Source: Ectocarpus siliculosus
Lineage: Eukaryota; Sar; Phaeophyceae; Ectocarpales; Ectocarpaceae
Direction: 5' to 3'
Length of the DNA stretch: 54,312 nucleotides
Assembly (NCBI GenBank): GCA_000310025.1
Contig: FN649735.1
Location: 156,284 to 210,595, forward strand
A model generated the notes under the pieces. It made no database searches. It saw only the letters and a program-made list of their open reading frames with translations, and was not told the origin of the DNA. Every line of letters starts with the position of its first letter. Positions within the stretch are counted from its first letter, which is position 1. Below, one piece after another: positions 25,589 through 37,700 of the stretch. Made by a program: the position numbers and the translations under genes.

Positions 25589-28584
25589 CGTGCGTGCCCA
25601 CCGCGGGGTCCGGTGAAGGAACAACCGGGCGTTGATTCTTTCCAATGCTCCGCTCTTGGGGATGCAAGCAACAAACCCAAGTAACGCGGTTGCGCCACGC
25701 CCGAACTCTGCTGAGGCCATGCCAATTTGTAATTGCGAGCCTAAGGGGGGCGTGACTCGCTCCCCGGAATACTGGCATCACCTTGGTAGCGGCAAAACAG
25801 CAGGGTGATCCTCCAACGCAAGGAGCTTGGCAAGGCTGCAATGCCTGTAAGTGACGACGAGTGTGCATAGTGGTGGTTGTACTGGCCTGTTGGCGTTTTA
25901 CGACAGGATTGAGCGTGGCGCTCTGATAGCTTGGTTTTGAGCACGCATGCCTTCGATGTACACCCTTGTCGTGGGTAAGCCTTTCTTGGATGGATCGACA
26001 ATACTCATGGAGTTCGTGTATTTTCGGTCGTACTACGAAGATTTAGAGGAGGATCCAAGGGCCAATCGAATCAGTAAACCGGACACATCGAGAAGTCGGG
26101 TGGAACTCATCGAAAGTAGTTGAATTTTCGACCCTGGCTGTCATTATTTACCCGGCAGGGATCTTCGGCCAATCAGAACGCACCCCCGAATTGGTCCAGT
26201 AGGGAAGACATGACTAGTATGGCTTGCCCCACCCCTGCAGCTGGGCTTCAAGTTCGTCGTGCAGTGAGTCGCGATTGTGTGCGGCGGGGCGGTGCCATAC
26301 TCCACGTACGTATGATGTTGGAGAGACAAGCCGAGCTCCGGTTTTGGGGCACCGCGAGGGTATCTTAGCTATGACGGAGGCCCGAGGAAAATCACGGCAA
26401 GAAGTGACAAAACGGTGGCGCATTGTATGAAGAGGGGGTCTTGTTGGAACAGTAATAGTAGTTTGAGGGCAGGCGTCAAGCGAAAGGGGAAAATGTATAC
26501 TGAAGTTTTTTTTTGGAGGAACGGAAGGCTAGATATGTGAGGGAACAGTGTCGGGATTCATTGGGAGTGTTGATTCCACTAAATAGATGTTCGAGAAGCA
26601 CTTTGATTGCATGCCAACGTAGCAAGAGAGCAGGTACGGGGGCTGGAAGACCGTGCAGCCCAGGCGAAAACCCAACTCTGCGTGTGCCTCCATTCATTGT
26701 GTTCAACGTCCGTTTTTGTGTTTTAGTCGGGCGAAGTGATCGAGGAAGAAAGCCTGTCGCTCATCGCAGTCCCCCAATCGAAGTATTGACGACGATTGGT
26801 GTGTTGGCACGAGTCTCGCTTCTTGCTCTGTCGCAGAACAAAACGGTGTCCGTCTTTCCTCGTTGGTAGGTAACGTTAGCTTGTCGGCTCGTCTTGGTTC
26901 TCTCCCGTTTGGAGTGCTCACACGGCAATTCTTCCAAAGAGAAAGGCAGAGGGCGATAACAGAGATACGGACGCCCGCAAGAGGAAGTTGGATAACCCCT
27001 TGTTGCTGGCATATTTTGTGTCTTGACCCCCCCCCTGAGGAATGCATGCGTGTAAACTGCTGTTGTTGTTGTTGTTGCATTCCTTCAGCCGTTCGAGTCG
27101 GGGGAGCTTCTTCTTCAACAACTTGGAAATGCATCTTCTCACGAACTTGGGGGAATTGAAAAACATGAAAACTAACAGCAAAACACAGGAAATAGAGAGG
27201 GGGGGTCGTACGCGGCACTCGTTCGTAGCCGTGCAGTTGGTTTCCTTCAGTAGAAACGAAAAATACGGGTCGATCATCTTCATTCATTACAATTTTCAGT
27301 CATCTTCACAGGTGATTCGGAGAAAAATTCGATCTCACCAGCGCTGGATAGATCCGTTGATATTTCCATCATCATCGAAGTACCCCTAGCCCCATGGTCC
27401 CCCCTGCCATTCACACTACATGGCATATGACACAGCGTACTCCGACGCAAGCTACTCGCTACGTCAGCATGCTGCGAGAGATCTTCATTTTACTCTCAGC
27501 AACAACAATGAATGGAGCGTGGTGGAAAGAGCACAATATCTCGACGTGCATCGCCAGGATGCATTACTTAGAGGGAACTAATACTCAACGACGGCAAGTG
27601 TAAGGCCACCTGGGTGCATCAATATCCATGTATTTGCTGCAGCAGCAGCTGCTGCCCAGCATTGCCAGGCCTGTGAGGCAGCTGGAAGCTGGAGAGTTCG
27701 ACGGTGGGGGGCGCCGTGAATTATGGGTATAATAAAAGCGGATATCCGCGGGGCGCCGTGGATGCGGGCGACGCGAACGCGGGTGAACCATTTGGTTTGA
27801 ATGTGTCGCGAAACTCGGTGACTCGGTGACACACCTACACGGGCGCCGCAGGTCGGCGGTGCTTCGCCCTTCGGCCCGCGCTTGGTTGGGCTAGCTCCAA
27901 ATGAGGAGCCTCATCCTGGTCCAACTGCTTCTGTGCCAGGTATTCTTTAGACTACTGACATTGCACGCGAACATCGTACGTAGCTGGATGAAAGCAGCAG
28001 ATCGGTGCATATTCGGCAAGGTCAACTGTCGATATGAAGGGCATGTTTCAGCGACGCTGTTAGCTGCCGTAGGACTAAGGGCAACGCTATAGGTGTTGGG
28101 GGGGAAGCTTGCGCCATTCTAACTCTATTTGCGCGACCACACTAGCGAATTGAAACTCGGCAACTGGCAACTGGCAACTCGGCGAGACCCAAAATGCGGC
28201 GAAATCGCAGGGGCAGAGAATACGCCGCCATGCCGCCATGCCGCATGCCGCATGCCGCCATCCCTATGGGCCTGTGCTCCTTAGGCGCTCGCCTAAAAAG
28301 CCTAATTTTGATATGCCCCTAAACAAACACGATACTTGAAGCCCCTAATAACAGGGGACAACTCGCCTAAAAGCCGTCCGGTGCGCCTACTTTGGGCGGC
28401 GGGCGCCTACAGTATTTCTCGCCTATTTCTTTATTTTTTTGGCCTCGGCCGGCGCCTATTTTCACCCGTTTGGTTTTGGCACCCCCCACACCAAGCATCC
28501 ACGGAGCCCCACCAAAGACCCGCCGCCACGAACACCAGCATGGGAAACGGGAAAAAAGAAAGAAAAGCCACCTTTTTCGGCCGA

Positions 28585-29833
28585 AGACCCATGTTTATGG
28601 TCGCCAAGTCTTTGCGAAAATGTCGAAATTTTCAAACATTTTGTTTCACTTTTTATGGGAGAAAATCTTCGGCAAAATGTTCCCAAAGATTTCGAAATGG
28701 GGCAAAAGTTGCTCGTTTGACACAATGTTTGACAAACATTTTGGGATGGGGCAGGTCGCGAAAATGTTTCCCAAGAGCGGCGAGATTAGTAGCCGGCCGC
28801 CCCTTCCGTCCTAAACACCGACCACTGCGCAGCACACACTCAACGTAGCAAGCTCATAGAGGGATCCGGACAACCCTATAATAGAGTCACCGTGTCAACG
28901 TTTTGCCGGCTCATACATGGCGGGAGCTCGTCAAGCGTGCACAAAAAACAAACAGACAGGGGTGGTTTGGAGGGCACGGAGAAAACGTGGTTTGTGTCTC
29001 CGAACGGCAAAAAGTCGGCTGCTAGAGGAGAGGTGGGTACAAAACTATCCAGCCCTCGTCCTCTAGACCATCGATTCATGTTTTGCTTCCTTGGGTGTCT
29101 TCTCCATCAACGGCTCTCATCCGGGTGTGCGTGGTTCAGCAGTGGACGTACTCAACAGGCAGGGAGGCACGTCGCTGTGAACTCGATGTTTTGAAATAGT
29201 CTTTTTTGGGACGAAGGAACAAGCCCTCTATATTCAAGTGAAAAAATAGACCGAAAAAAGGTTGTGTCCACAACTTTGCGCGCACAACGATGTGTCTCGC
29301 TGCCGGCTGAGCACGGCCACTGCCAACCCAAGCGCAACCGGATGAGAGTCGTTGATGGAGAACACACCCAAGAAGACAAAACATGAATCGATGGTCTAGA
29401 GGACGAGAGCTGGATAGTTTTGTACTCACGTGTCCTCTCAAGCGGCCGACTTTTTGCCGTTAGGAAGCGCTGACGCACGTTTTGGTCTCTTCTTGACACC
29501 GAGAACAATTTTTCTCGCACGCTCGGAGCGCTATCGCCACATATTGGCGGGCACAGCATCAGCTCAGTGGATCAAGGGTTGTGGGGAGCCCTTTGCGAGC
29601 TCGTTACATTCAGTTTCCATGACGCATTTGAGGTTTGTCTGTCACAAATCGTTGGTAGCAGTAGACCACGGTTCCCGCCGCACTTCCGATGCATTCCGAG
29701 AAAACCACACGATAAGATTTTTTAGCGCATAAAAACGGTACTCAAATGTTCCTCTGGCAGATATTCGCGCGCAAACGTTTGACAACATTTGAATATTTAT
29801 TCCCAACATTTTGAAACCATAAACATGGGTCTA
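28585..29833. mobile_element. Foldback (long inverted repeat) element
   Basis: The outer ends are a perfect 16-bp inverted pair: AGACCCATGTTTATGG at 28585-28600 and its complement at 29818-29833. The arms run inward for about 600 bp. They are degenerate outside, but about 90% alike in the core (about 29031-29180 against 29290-29442), which shares TACAAAACTATCCAGC and CTCGTCCTCTAGACCATCGA. The loop (about 29185-29285) is AT-rich and has no ORF. No transposase gene or clear target-site duplication was found. The structure fits a non-autonomous foldback or MITE-like DNA element; family unknown. Confidence 0.7.
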
Positions 29834-29944
29834 AACACGAATTTTACGACGGGCTCGCGTTGTTGTAGTATTACCGCTGCGTCTACGCTACAAATTTATC
29901 TCAATTTTGGCATAAATGTTTTTCTCGGTGTTCGCCTGTAGTGG

Positions 29945-30053
29945 TCCGGAGCGGGTGACCGGACTGGACGAAGCGGCAGCTGCATACGTACGGGGCGATA
30001 CGGCAGAACGAGATGATGCTGCCGCTTCGTCCAGTCCGTTCACCCGCTCCGGA
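29945..30053. repeat. Hairpin with 36-bp arms
   Basis: The arm at 29945-29980 starts TCCGGAGCGGGTGACCGG and is the reverse complement of 30018-30053 except at one position. The arms are separated by a 37-nt loop. It lies about 110 bp right of the foldback element and could be a small insertion or a strong cruciform/RNA hairpin. Both arms are GC-rich and the stem is nearly undamaged. Confidence 0.85.
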
Positions 30054-31756
30054 GACGCGAAGCATGCGAAAGAGCCTATGTTACCCTCTCGCTCCCCCTT
30101 CTCAACCACACCGAGGACGCTTTGCTGCGCCAGCTTCAGCTGTTGTCGATGGTGTGCTATGCATTTCGTCCACAACCGCTGGGTCCTTTGGCCGGTGCGT
30201 TTGGGGGGTTCGTCCGGTGAAATTGTGAAATCGGAGGAACCTAGCCTTCAAACGGGTTGCATTATTTGGCGTCATTCAAGCCGACTTTGGAAAACTTTGT
30301 TCGTTCTCCGGAGTGTTCCTCGTGCCAGGCAGACGCTACCATCAAACGTTACAGTTACAAGGGATGCTTCGCCCGCCCCGATGGGGGCCGGTCTCGTGTA
30401 TTACCCGTAGGAAAAAAGATGGAAGGGAGTGTTTGAAGGTACTGCTGTGTAGTTGTCGAGAACATCGGCACGTGGCGTAAGTGGATACTTCTACCTGCTG
30501 TTTTCATCACGTCAAGCAAAATAGACGTAAACGCGAGTTCTAAGGTTCGCAGGCTATTGAAAGAATTGCGTCACCTTATGGTCATGGTGCGGGAAGTTGT
30601 TGCATAGAGCTCATCCCGGAGCACGCATCCACACGAGATGGCGATTCTGCGTGCGTGTGTGTCAAATGTGTCTGTTCTGTGTGTTAGTCTGGCTGATGCT
30701 ATGGCCGTGTAGGACTACAGCAATGCAGCAGCAGCAACATCAGAAGACGGCCTCGGAATCCAGCAAGCTGTCTCTGTCTGTTTCTCTTCCATTTTTTTTT
30801 TAAGAGATTTTCCCCGCTTGGCTCTACACCAGCAGCAGTGTTACAGCAGTAGTCCCACCCCGCGCATGGCTTAAAGTTCTTGTGTACCATCTCGTAAGTC
30901 ATGTACAATGAGTAGATACACGCAAGTTTTGCTGTGCACGGGGGTATCGCTAGATAGCCTATTATGTAGTTGAATTTCGTTCCTAAAAGCACCGATCGAC
31001 ACAAAGAACGAACATGCTTCGAATCTGATCCGTGCGGGTAGCTGTCGTGGTTCAGGGCGCGCTGTGCGTACATCATTCCCGTCCGGGAGCCGCAGGAACG
31101 AAAGAAAGACTGAGACCTGTGGCAGGTAGAGACTGCTGACAGCAGTTGCTAACGTTGTAGAGACACATGCTGCCATATGCAAGGTTGTGACTTGCTGGCG
31201 TCGTTTTTCGCCATTTGTGACCACAGCTGATTCTGACGTCATGCAAACCCGCGGAGAGATCCGGAGAGAACCAAAGAAACTTGAGTTTCAGAACAGTATG
31301 CCGGCGGTCCAACGCTGGCAGCTCTTGACACCACACATCGCGTGGCGCGACAATCTCGGGTCGTGCCGACTACGTTCTTCCCGTGCGGGAGCTGAAAGAA
31401 CAGCAGAAATCGGTTTAAACGTCGACGCCGAAAAACGTCGGGCTCACGAGAAAGCAGGGCTTCGAAACGGCACAGCACAAGCTGTCATAGGTACCTGTCT
31501 GTCGCCCGGACCCCACCACCCACCCCCAAAGTCCAACCCAACACCCTGCCGCTATGCAGGCCAATGCTTGAGTGGTGTGCTTTTGGGCCTTCAGAGTCAG
31601 TTCCGTGGGTAGAAACACCAATCGCAGATGTGTTAATTTCCATGAGGTACGTGTTGTACGCACCATCCCGCGACACATGTAACTGCTGTACCGCTCATTG
31701 GCGGTGTCTGTTGCTGGTACTTGTTTCGTAACAAATGCTTTCGTTTCGGTTAACAG

Positions 31757-34700
31757 GCGATCATATGTGCGGAGGCTGGCATCAACGGCTTTCACAAATG
31801 GTTTGTCCAGGAGTTTCCAACTGCTGTCACAGACGCATCTCGGGTGGAAAGCTTCGACCATGTCTGTATAGACATGAATCAGGTCTGAGCCCAGGAAAGG
31901 GTTGGGGGGGGGGGGGGGGGGACCCCTAAGTGGGGGATGCCGTAATCCTTAAACCATTGACCCCGCATCCCAACAAAGCCGGGAAGGAGCAAGCCAGGTT
32001 CTCACCGGACAAGGCTCTCACATCACCAAGCGCGAAGCGCCGTGAGGTATTCGGCGAGTCGCATGAAGGGTGCGCTGCATCCTGGTAAGGGTGTTGGGCA
32101 TCTTGTGGTTATTTCCTTGCGTATGGATGACAGCTGCGTATGACTTAATTTATTTTCTGGTGGTTTCACTTCCAGAGACAGTTATAAGCACTGTGTAACT
32201 GCCTCGAGGATGGTTTACCGTTTGAACACAACGTGGTGCGATCATCCCCCTTGCGCGGAGTGAGGGTTCTCGACCCCGCACAACATGATCTCGTTATGGT
32301 TACCGTAAAAAAAAAACAGAGGTACTAAAAAAGCGGTAACCTGGTTGCCGAGTTCACGAAGTGATTTGGCTTGTTTTACAACGCCGTTGCCAAGCGACGA
32401 AAACTCAATCCCGATGGCAAACACCGAGGGGGGAGCTTGTTTTACAACGTCGTTGCCACGCGACGAAAACCCAACCCCGATGGCAAACACCGGGGGAGGG
32501 GGGCGCCTTGAAGTAAAGCTAATGGGCCTAGGTTCAAGAAATTTACCCCTGATTTTGTGTGGAAGTGTATTTGGGGCGGGGGGCTGCCACCTGTTCCTTA
32601 GCCCGTACGCGCTACAGGTATACAAGGATAGGTTGGGAACATGAGTAGTCGCGCAAATCGGAGGTTTATCCGTGGTTACTGGCTCTGCACAGGGGTTACG
32701 TTTGCCGCACACGGTACTCAATGCAATGTACACTGGCATGGCGCACACTGCGCCGGAAGCGAGATTACATGCGTAGAGCTGCTCGCAACGGTTGTCTGCA
32801 CAGTGCGCCAAACGTTGTGACGGCACGTCCTGTAGAGCCCTGGTGATACGCAACGCCCACCCACCTGTGTGCTGGTTGGCGTTCGGTGGACATCCTGCGT
32901 TGATGCAGATCCTGCACGTGGCGATGCGGAAAGCAAGAGATGAAGACCACGCCATCCGTCGCATCTTTAGGGATGTCAACCTCACGCTCAAGCGTTGTCC
33001 GCCTCGAAAGAGTGTTGTCTTCGCGTTCGACGGAAGGTGAGGTGCAGCCTTCTTGTCGGATTTTGGAGCATGTCGCAGATTGACCATTTTTTTCTCAAGG
33101 TTCCTTCTATTATAGCGCGATGCTGGTTTTGTTCTAACCTGTACCAGAGAATTTGCGACACATAATCGAGCGAAATGCGACAGGAATGCTCCTACTGCTG
33201 TGTCTAGGCATGGAGGATGCTAACGGGGGCTGGTTCTTTGTCCATCAACGACTTGAAACAACGGGGCAGTCTAGCGAGCAACCGCAGCAGTTTTGAAATG
33301 ATGTTTCGAATCATGCCTGCATCTATCTCAGTTATCTCTCTTGCTCTGGGTTTGCCGTACCGCCGTCCTCCTCCGGTCGTTGCACCACTCCACGCAGCGC
33401 ACCGCTCGCGAAGCTGCTTGTCCAGCGAAGCCGACGGGAAAACTCCAAACGCAACTCGAAATATCGAATGAGCGCCCTCCACCTCTCCCCGGGAACCAAG
33501 TTCATGGAAGATGTGGCGTCTGCGATGGAGTACTATGCTTTTCAGGAGTGCACGCGACCGTGGTGAGCAACGTACGACAGAGAGAAACGGGGATACCGCG
33601 ATTATGCATCAAATATTTGCTACTGATGGCAAGTTTGTACCGGCCAAGAACGTCCTCGCGTCTGACGCCGCTCTACTCCAAGAAAAACTGTCCTAATGCC
33701 GTTGCCGCCAAGCGTGCGGTAAATTTTGAGCTTCTGTTAAAACTTTCTTTATCCATAACCTCTCGCTCCCAGCTTCTGCCTACCCTTAAGACGTCACGGC
33801 CAGACAGGCGGACGTGTTTGCATACCCAGGGCAGCTCGTACTTGCCTCGCGACAAGTGGAGCCGCCGCTTGATCCCACCTCCGATTTTTCCTGGAAGTGT
33901 CGAGATCAATCCGGATTTGCAACATATCCGGGGGGGGGGGGGCGTACTCTTATGTTTTGCATGCCTTAAGCGGTTAGACCATTGACCACGCTTCCTCGAG
34001 AGGACGGAGCATTGTTCCCACAGGACCGATCACGGATGGCCAATAGTTCTTTCCCGGGGGGGGGGGGGGATTATTGTGATTTTCAGGTACCCCTTTGGCG
34101 GTTGCGGGAGATTCTACCCCGTGCTTCGGGAAAAGGATGGCGAATCGACTGGTCATATTTACATCTAACATCATTATTGGAAGAAGGAGTCGCTGCTGGC
34201 TTCACTGGAACGTTTGTTGTTATTGAAACACAAGCGCAAGTGCTAATAATTCGCGCGTCGAGTCTTGCTTGTATGCATAACTGTTGCAATCACTATTGTA
34301 TTACCTCCCCCGTTTCTGCAGTTATCAAGGTGTCAAGTTTTACATTTCTGGGGCGAACGTGCCGGGCGAAGGGGAGCTAAAGTGCATTGATTGGTTGAAG
34401 CATATGCCCAAGCCCGACGAAAGTGCGGTGATTGTGGGTGGCGATGCCGATTTGATACTCCAGGGACTCGCTCTTAGTGAGGTCAGTGCGCAAATACCAG
34501 TCATGCGATGTTTCTATCAACTCTGTGCGAATGTTCTGCAGTCTATAAGGGACATGGCGAATGACGATTGGGTTTGGGCGTGACGACAAATATGGAATGT
34601 TGCTTCTCCTACCCACGGCCAACTGCTTTGTTCGCAAGCAAGCCCGAAAAAATCGAAAGTCTTGTTTCCCCCCGCACTCTGCCGGCCGATGCTGCTACCT

Positions 34701-37700
34701 GCACGGCCAGGTGAAGAACACGTTCATCTGTTCACAGACAGACGCCGGTTCGTACCGCCTATCATCCATTTGGGAGGTGGTCCGCTCGTTGGAGGCGATG
34801 TTCCCTGGACAGTCGGCGTTGGTGCGTATTGATCTGGCCGTTCTGATCATGCTGAACGGTAATGATTATCTTCCGAAGGTCAGAGGGGTCTCCTTCAGTC
34901 GCTGTTTCCAGGCGTACCAAGCGCTCAAAAGGGGGAAGCACCGGTGAGCCTTTGCCGCGCCGTGTTTGGAGTGTCTTACTCTTGGTGGGTCGATTCTTGT
35001 CGGAGTCGCATCGCCATGTGGCCTCAGTAGCGCGCCCCAGAGTCACCTTTGTCGCCCTCCGGCGGCATTTCTATGGGAACCTGTGCTTGCAGGAGGGACA
35101 CCCGTGTTGACAGCGCGACAGCAAATCTAAAACCGTGCAGCACATTCGTGTTTGATTGGTCAACACGACCCATTTTCGTGTGGAGCCGCTCTTTATCCGC
35201 TTGTGGACTTAAGCAGGCTAGCATGGGATCGGTGCCTCTTTCGTAGGGGGAGATGCTCAGTTCATTCTGAAAGAGATTGATTGCGCCACGAGAGACCGTT
35301 GCTTTTCGGCCCACTGGTGGCTCTCCTTCAATCAACTTTAAAGGTCCATTGGTCTACATACGTAGGTAGAATGTGACTCTATGTCGATGGTGCTCTGACA
35401 TAACTTTTTCGGTGGCTCTCAACATCCCGCGTTGGTATCGTAGCCGCCGGCTTTGGTATTAGAGCTGACGACATTTAATCAAACAGGGGTGTCCTTCTTG
35501 CCTTGCCCAGTGACAACTTCTTGGTCGACGGGGACAAGAAGAGCATCTGCTGGGAATTTCTGCAAGACCTGTTGGCTGACATGATACCGAGCATCGTCGC
35601 GGAGGCGGAAGGTTACCTTGCCGTCAGCCTCGAGCAAATGGATCTGAACAATCGCTATCCACCTGCTGGATCGGTGTTTAAGATGGTGAGCACATTGGTG
35701 ACGTATCGGGAACGTCGTTACGTGCGTGTATCACGATGTCTCGTTATTCTAGTGTCTACCTCGGCTTGTTTTCTATTGGCACCTCCGGTGAGATCAGCGG
35801 AAACCAGCGTCCCTGGCTTGAGCTGCTGCCGAACGTATCTCAAGTCATTTAGAAATGAACTGTGTGCCCACGATCCATGGAGAGGTTCGAAATATCTTTG
35901 GCCCGCAGACAGCTACAGCTGCTCTCAAAGTAGAAGAAAAAATTGCAAGATTCGGCACTACACAATGCAGGTACCTGTTCAATGTCCAGATCGCTCTTTC
36001 GTCAGTGAAAACAAGATTTTTTGCGTAGGTGCCCCGATAGTTTCACGTGCGTTGTGAATTTGACCTCAGCATATGCCCGCCTCGCTCTGTTGGTCCGGCC
36101 ATTCCGCTCAACTGCGGTAGGCAGTGCAGCAAGGGAGACTTGGGGATGGCGTGGAAATCGAAGTGCACGACTTGTCAGATGAAGTTTCCGGATCGTCAGG
36201 CGGCACAAAGAAATGGAAGTCCGTCACTTGGGTGCGGGGGAAAGAGTACACCTACCACTTCTTGCATGTTGGAAAAAAGAAGACTGTGATGCACTTAGCG
36301 GCGGAAAAACTGCTGGAGGAACTGTTGCCAGGTGCGTAAGTAAGCGGGAGGGCGGGGGTTAGTACTTTCCACCACAGGCATCATCCGCGGCATTAAAGCA
36401 AGGGGCAATGATGCGTGCTTGGCGAAAAGTACAGGGTGATACACCAAATGCGTACATTTACATGAAACGTTTTGTATGCACGTGAAGTTACTCTTCACCA
36501 CCGTCAACCAGTCCCGACCCGATCTACGGGAGCTAGAAGATCCCATGCAAACTGGGCACGTCCTCGTTTTTAGTACTGGCTTCGTCCTAAAGCCAACACA
36601 TGCCCTTGTCGGCAGATTTGTATGACGAATTTTTGGAGCAAGAGAAAGCCCGCCTTTTGGAGCAAGCCCAGCTTGATCAGGAGAACGAGGACATCGATTC
36701 GGTACGTTTCGAGCGCATCCACAGCGCTCTTTCTATGTTTCGTTGCCGGAAGAATTGGGTCATGACCACCTGCATGATCATGTAGATGACAATGTCGTTG
36801 TTGCCTTTTTGCGTACCTCGGCACGATGGCTCCGACAAGTGCGATGGCTCCGATCTCCGTGCGGCAACCGAGAAACGTTGTTCGACTATCTTGTTGTGTT
36901 CCACGCCTGCCCCCGAGCACATCGCCACCCCGCGCGATGCTGAACAGCATCATAACAATTTTAACCATGCATCCTGCTATTTGCAGTTAAGTTCTACCGT
37001 GCAGTGTATTGATCATGAAGGAGGGACAACGTGGTTTGTTCGTAGCATCTTGCCGGACACAGCAGAGGCTCACAGGTCATATCATGCCTTCCTGAAGGGA
37101 GGATTCTTTTTTCCCGGTAGATTTTCGGTAAACGTTTTTTCTGTGTTTGGGTTGGAATTGTTACAGTTCATAGTGTTCGCCCGCCAAGGTGTTGAGCTAC
37201 ACCAGTGGCGCCCAGACAACACTTTTAGCTTCGTGACACACCGTATTTTTGTGGAGCAATTCCATCAGTTTCTCAGGGCCACGGTCGGAAACACGCAACC
37301 TTGCGCCCGAAGTGGGTCAAAGCAAAGAGTCGGCGCACCACTGCGGATATCGCCGACCCACACGATAGGCCCCCATCGACTAGTTTTGCGAAACGACGCT
37401 ATTGAGCGGCGAAGGTTTTGACGGATGGAATGTTTTGAGGCTGACCAGGCCGCACATCCGACGGAGGCGTTGTCAGGGTGAACGTGATGGGACTGGCGGG
37501 CGCCCCCACGCTATAGTTCAAGAAGGTGATCTTCCGGTTTGATTACCGCGTATCCTCCTGCTTGGGGAGGTCGTGAGGACCAAGCTGTCGGAGATCCGCG
37601 GTACGTGCAGTCACCTGGACTTGCACGGCGACCAGGAGGACGTTCGACCACCATCGTTGTTTCGCTTTTTCCTCACCAGGTACAAGAAGCTTCTGGTTGA

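Larger units (their letters stand above)
25589..31756. other. Intergenic region rich in repeats, no gene recognised
   Basis: About 6.2 kb lies between the stop codon of the ABC1 kinase gene and the first recognised exon of the exoribonuclease gene. The longest frames (for example 28336-28848 plus) fall inside the foldback element and read as repeat translation. Besides the foldback element and the hairpin it has short TTG and CAG runs (near 27060 and 27640), a patch of short tandem repeats near 28165-28260, and two similar blocks near 31076 and 31376 (CCCGTSCGGGAGC followed by a GAA-rich stretch). The 5' exon(s) of the exoribonuclease should lie in this interval. Confidence 0.6.
31883..32908. 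other. Exoribonuclease intron 1 with poly-G and 66-bp duplication
   Basis: This 1.0-kb intron contains a G run of about 17 at 31905-31921, SINE-like copy D beside it, and a 66-bp tandem duplication at 32369-32500. The 281-residue minus-strand frame at 32242-33087 crosses both this intron and exon 2 and is taken as a chance frame. Confidence 0.6.

Noticed and set aside
28336-28848. 170-residue plus-strand ORF
   Set aside because: It lies in and beside the left arm of the foldback element. Its apparent internal repeats (KMFPK-like) come from repetitive DNA.
32242-33087. 281-residue minus-strand open frame
   Set aside because: It overlaps an XRN exon with strong conserved motifs on the plus strand and spans a 66-bp duplication. 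No domain or splice logic; taken as chance.
36786-37421. Whole 211-residue ORF as one XRN exon
   Set aside because: Only 36987-37127 fits the phase of neighbouring exons. The part after 37127 follows a GTAAAC donor and shows no XRN similarity.
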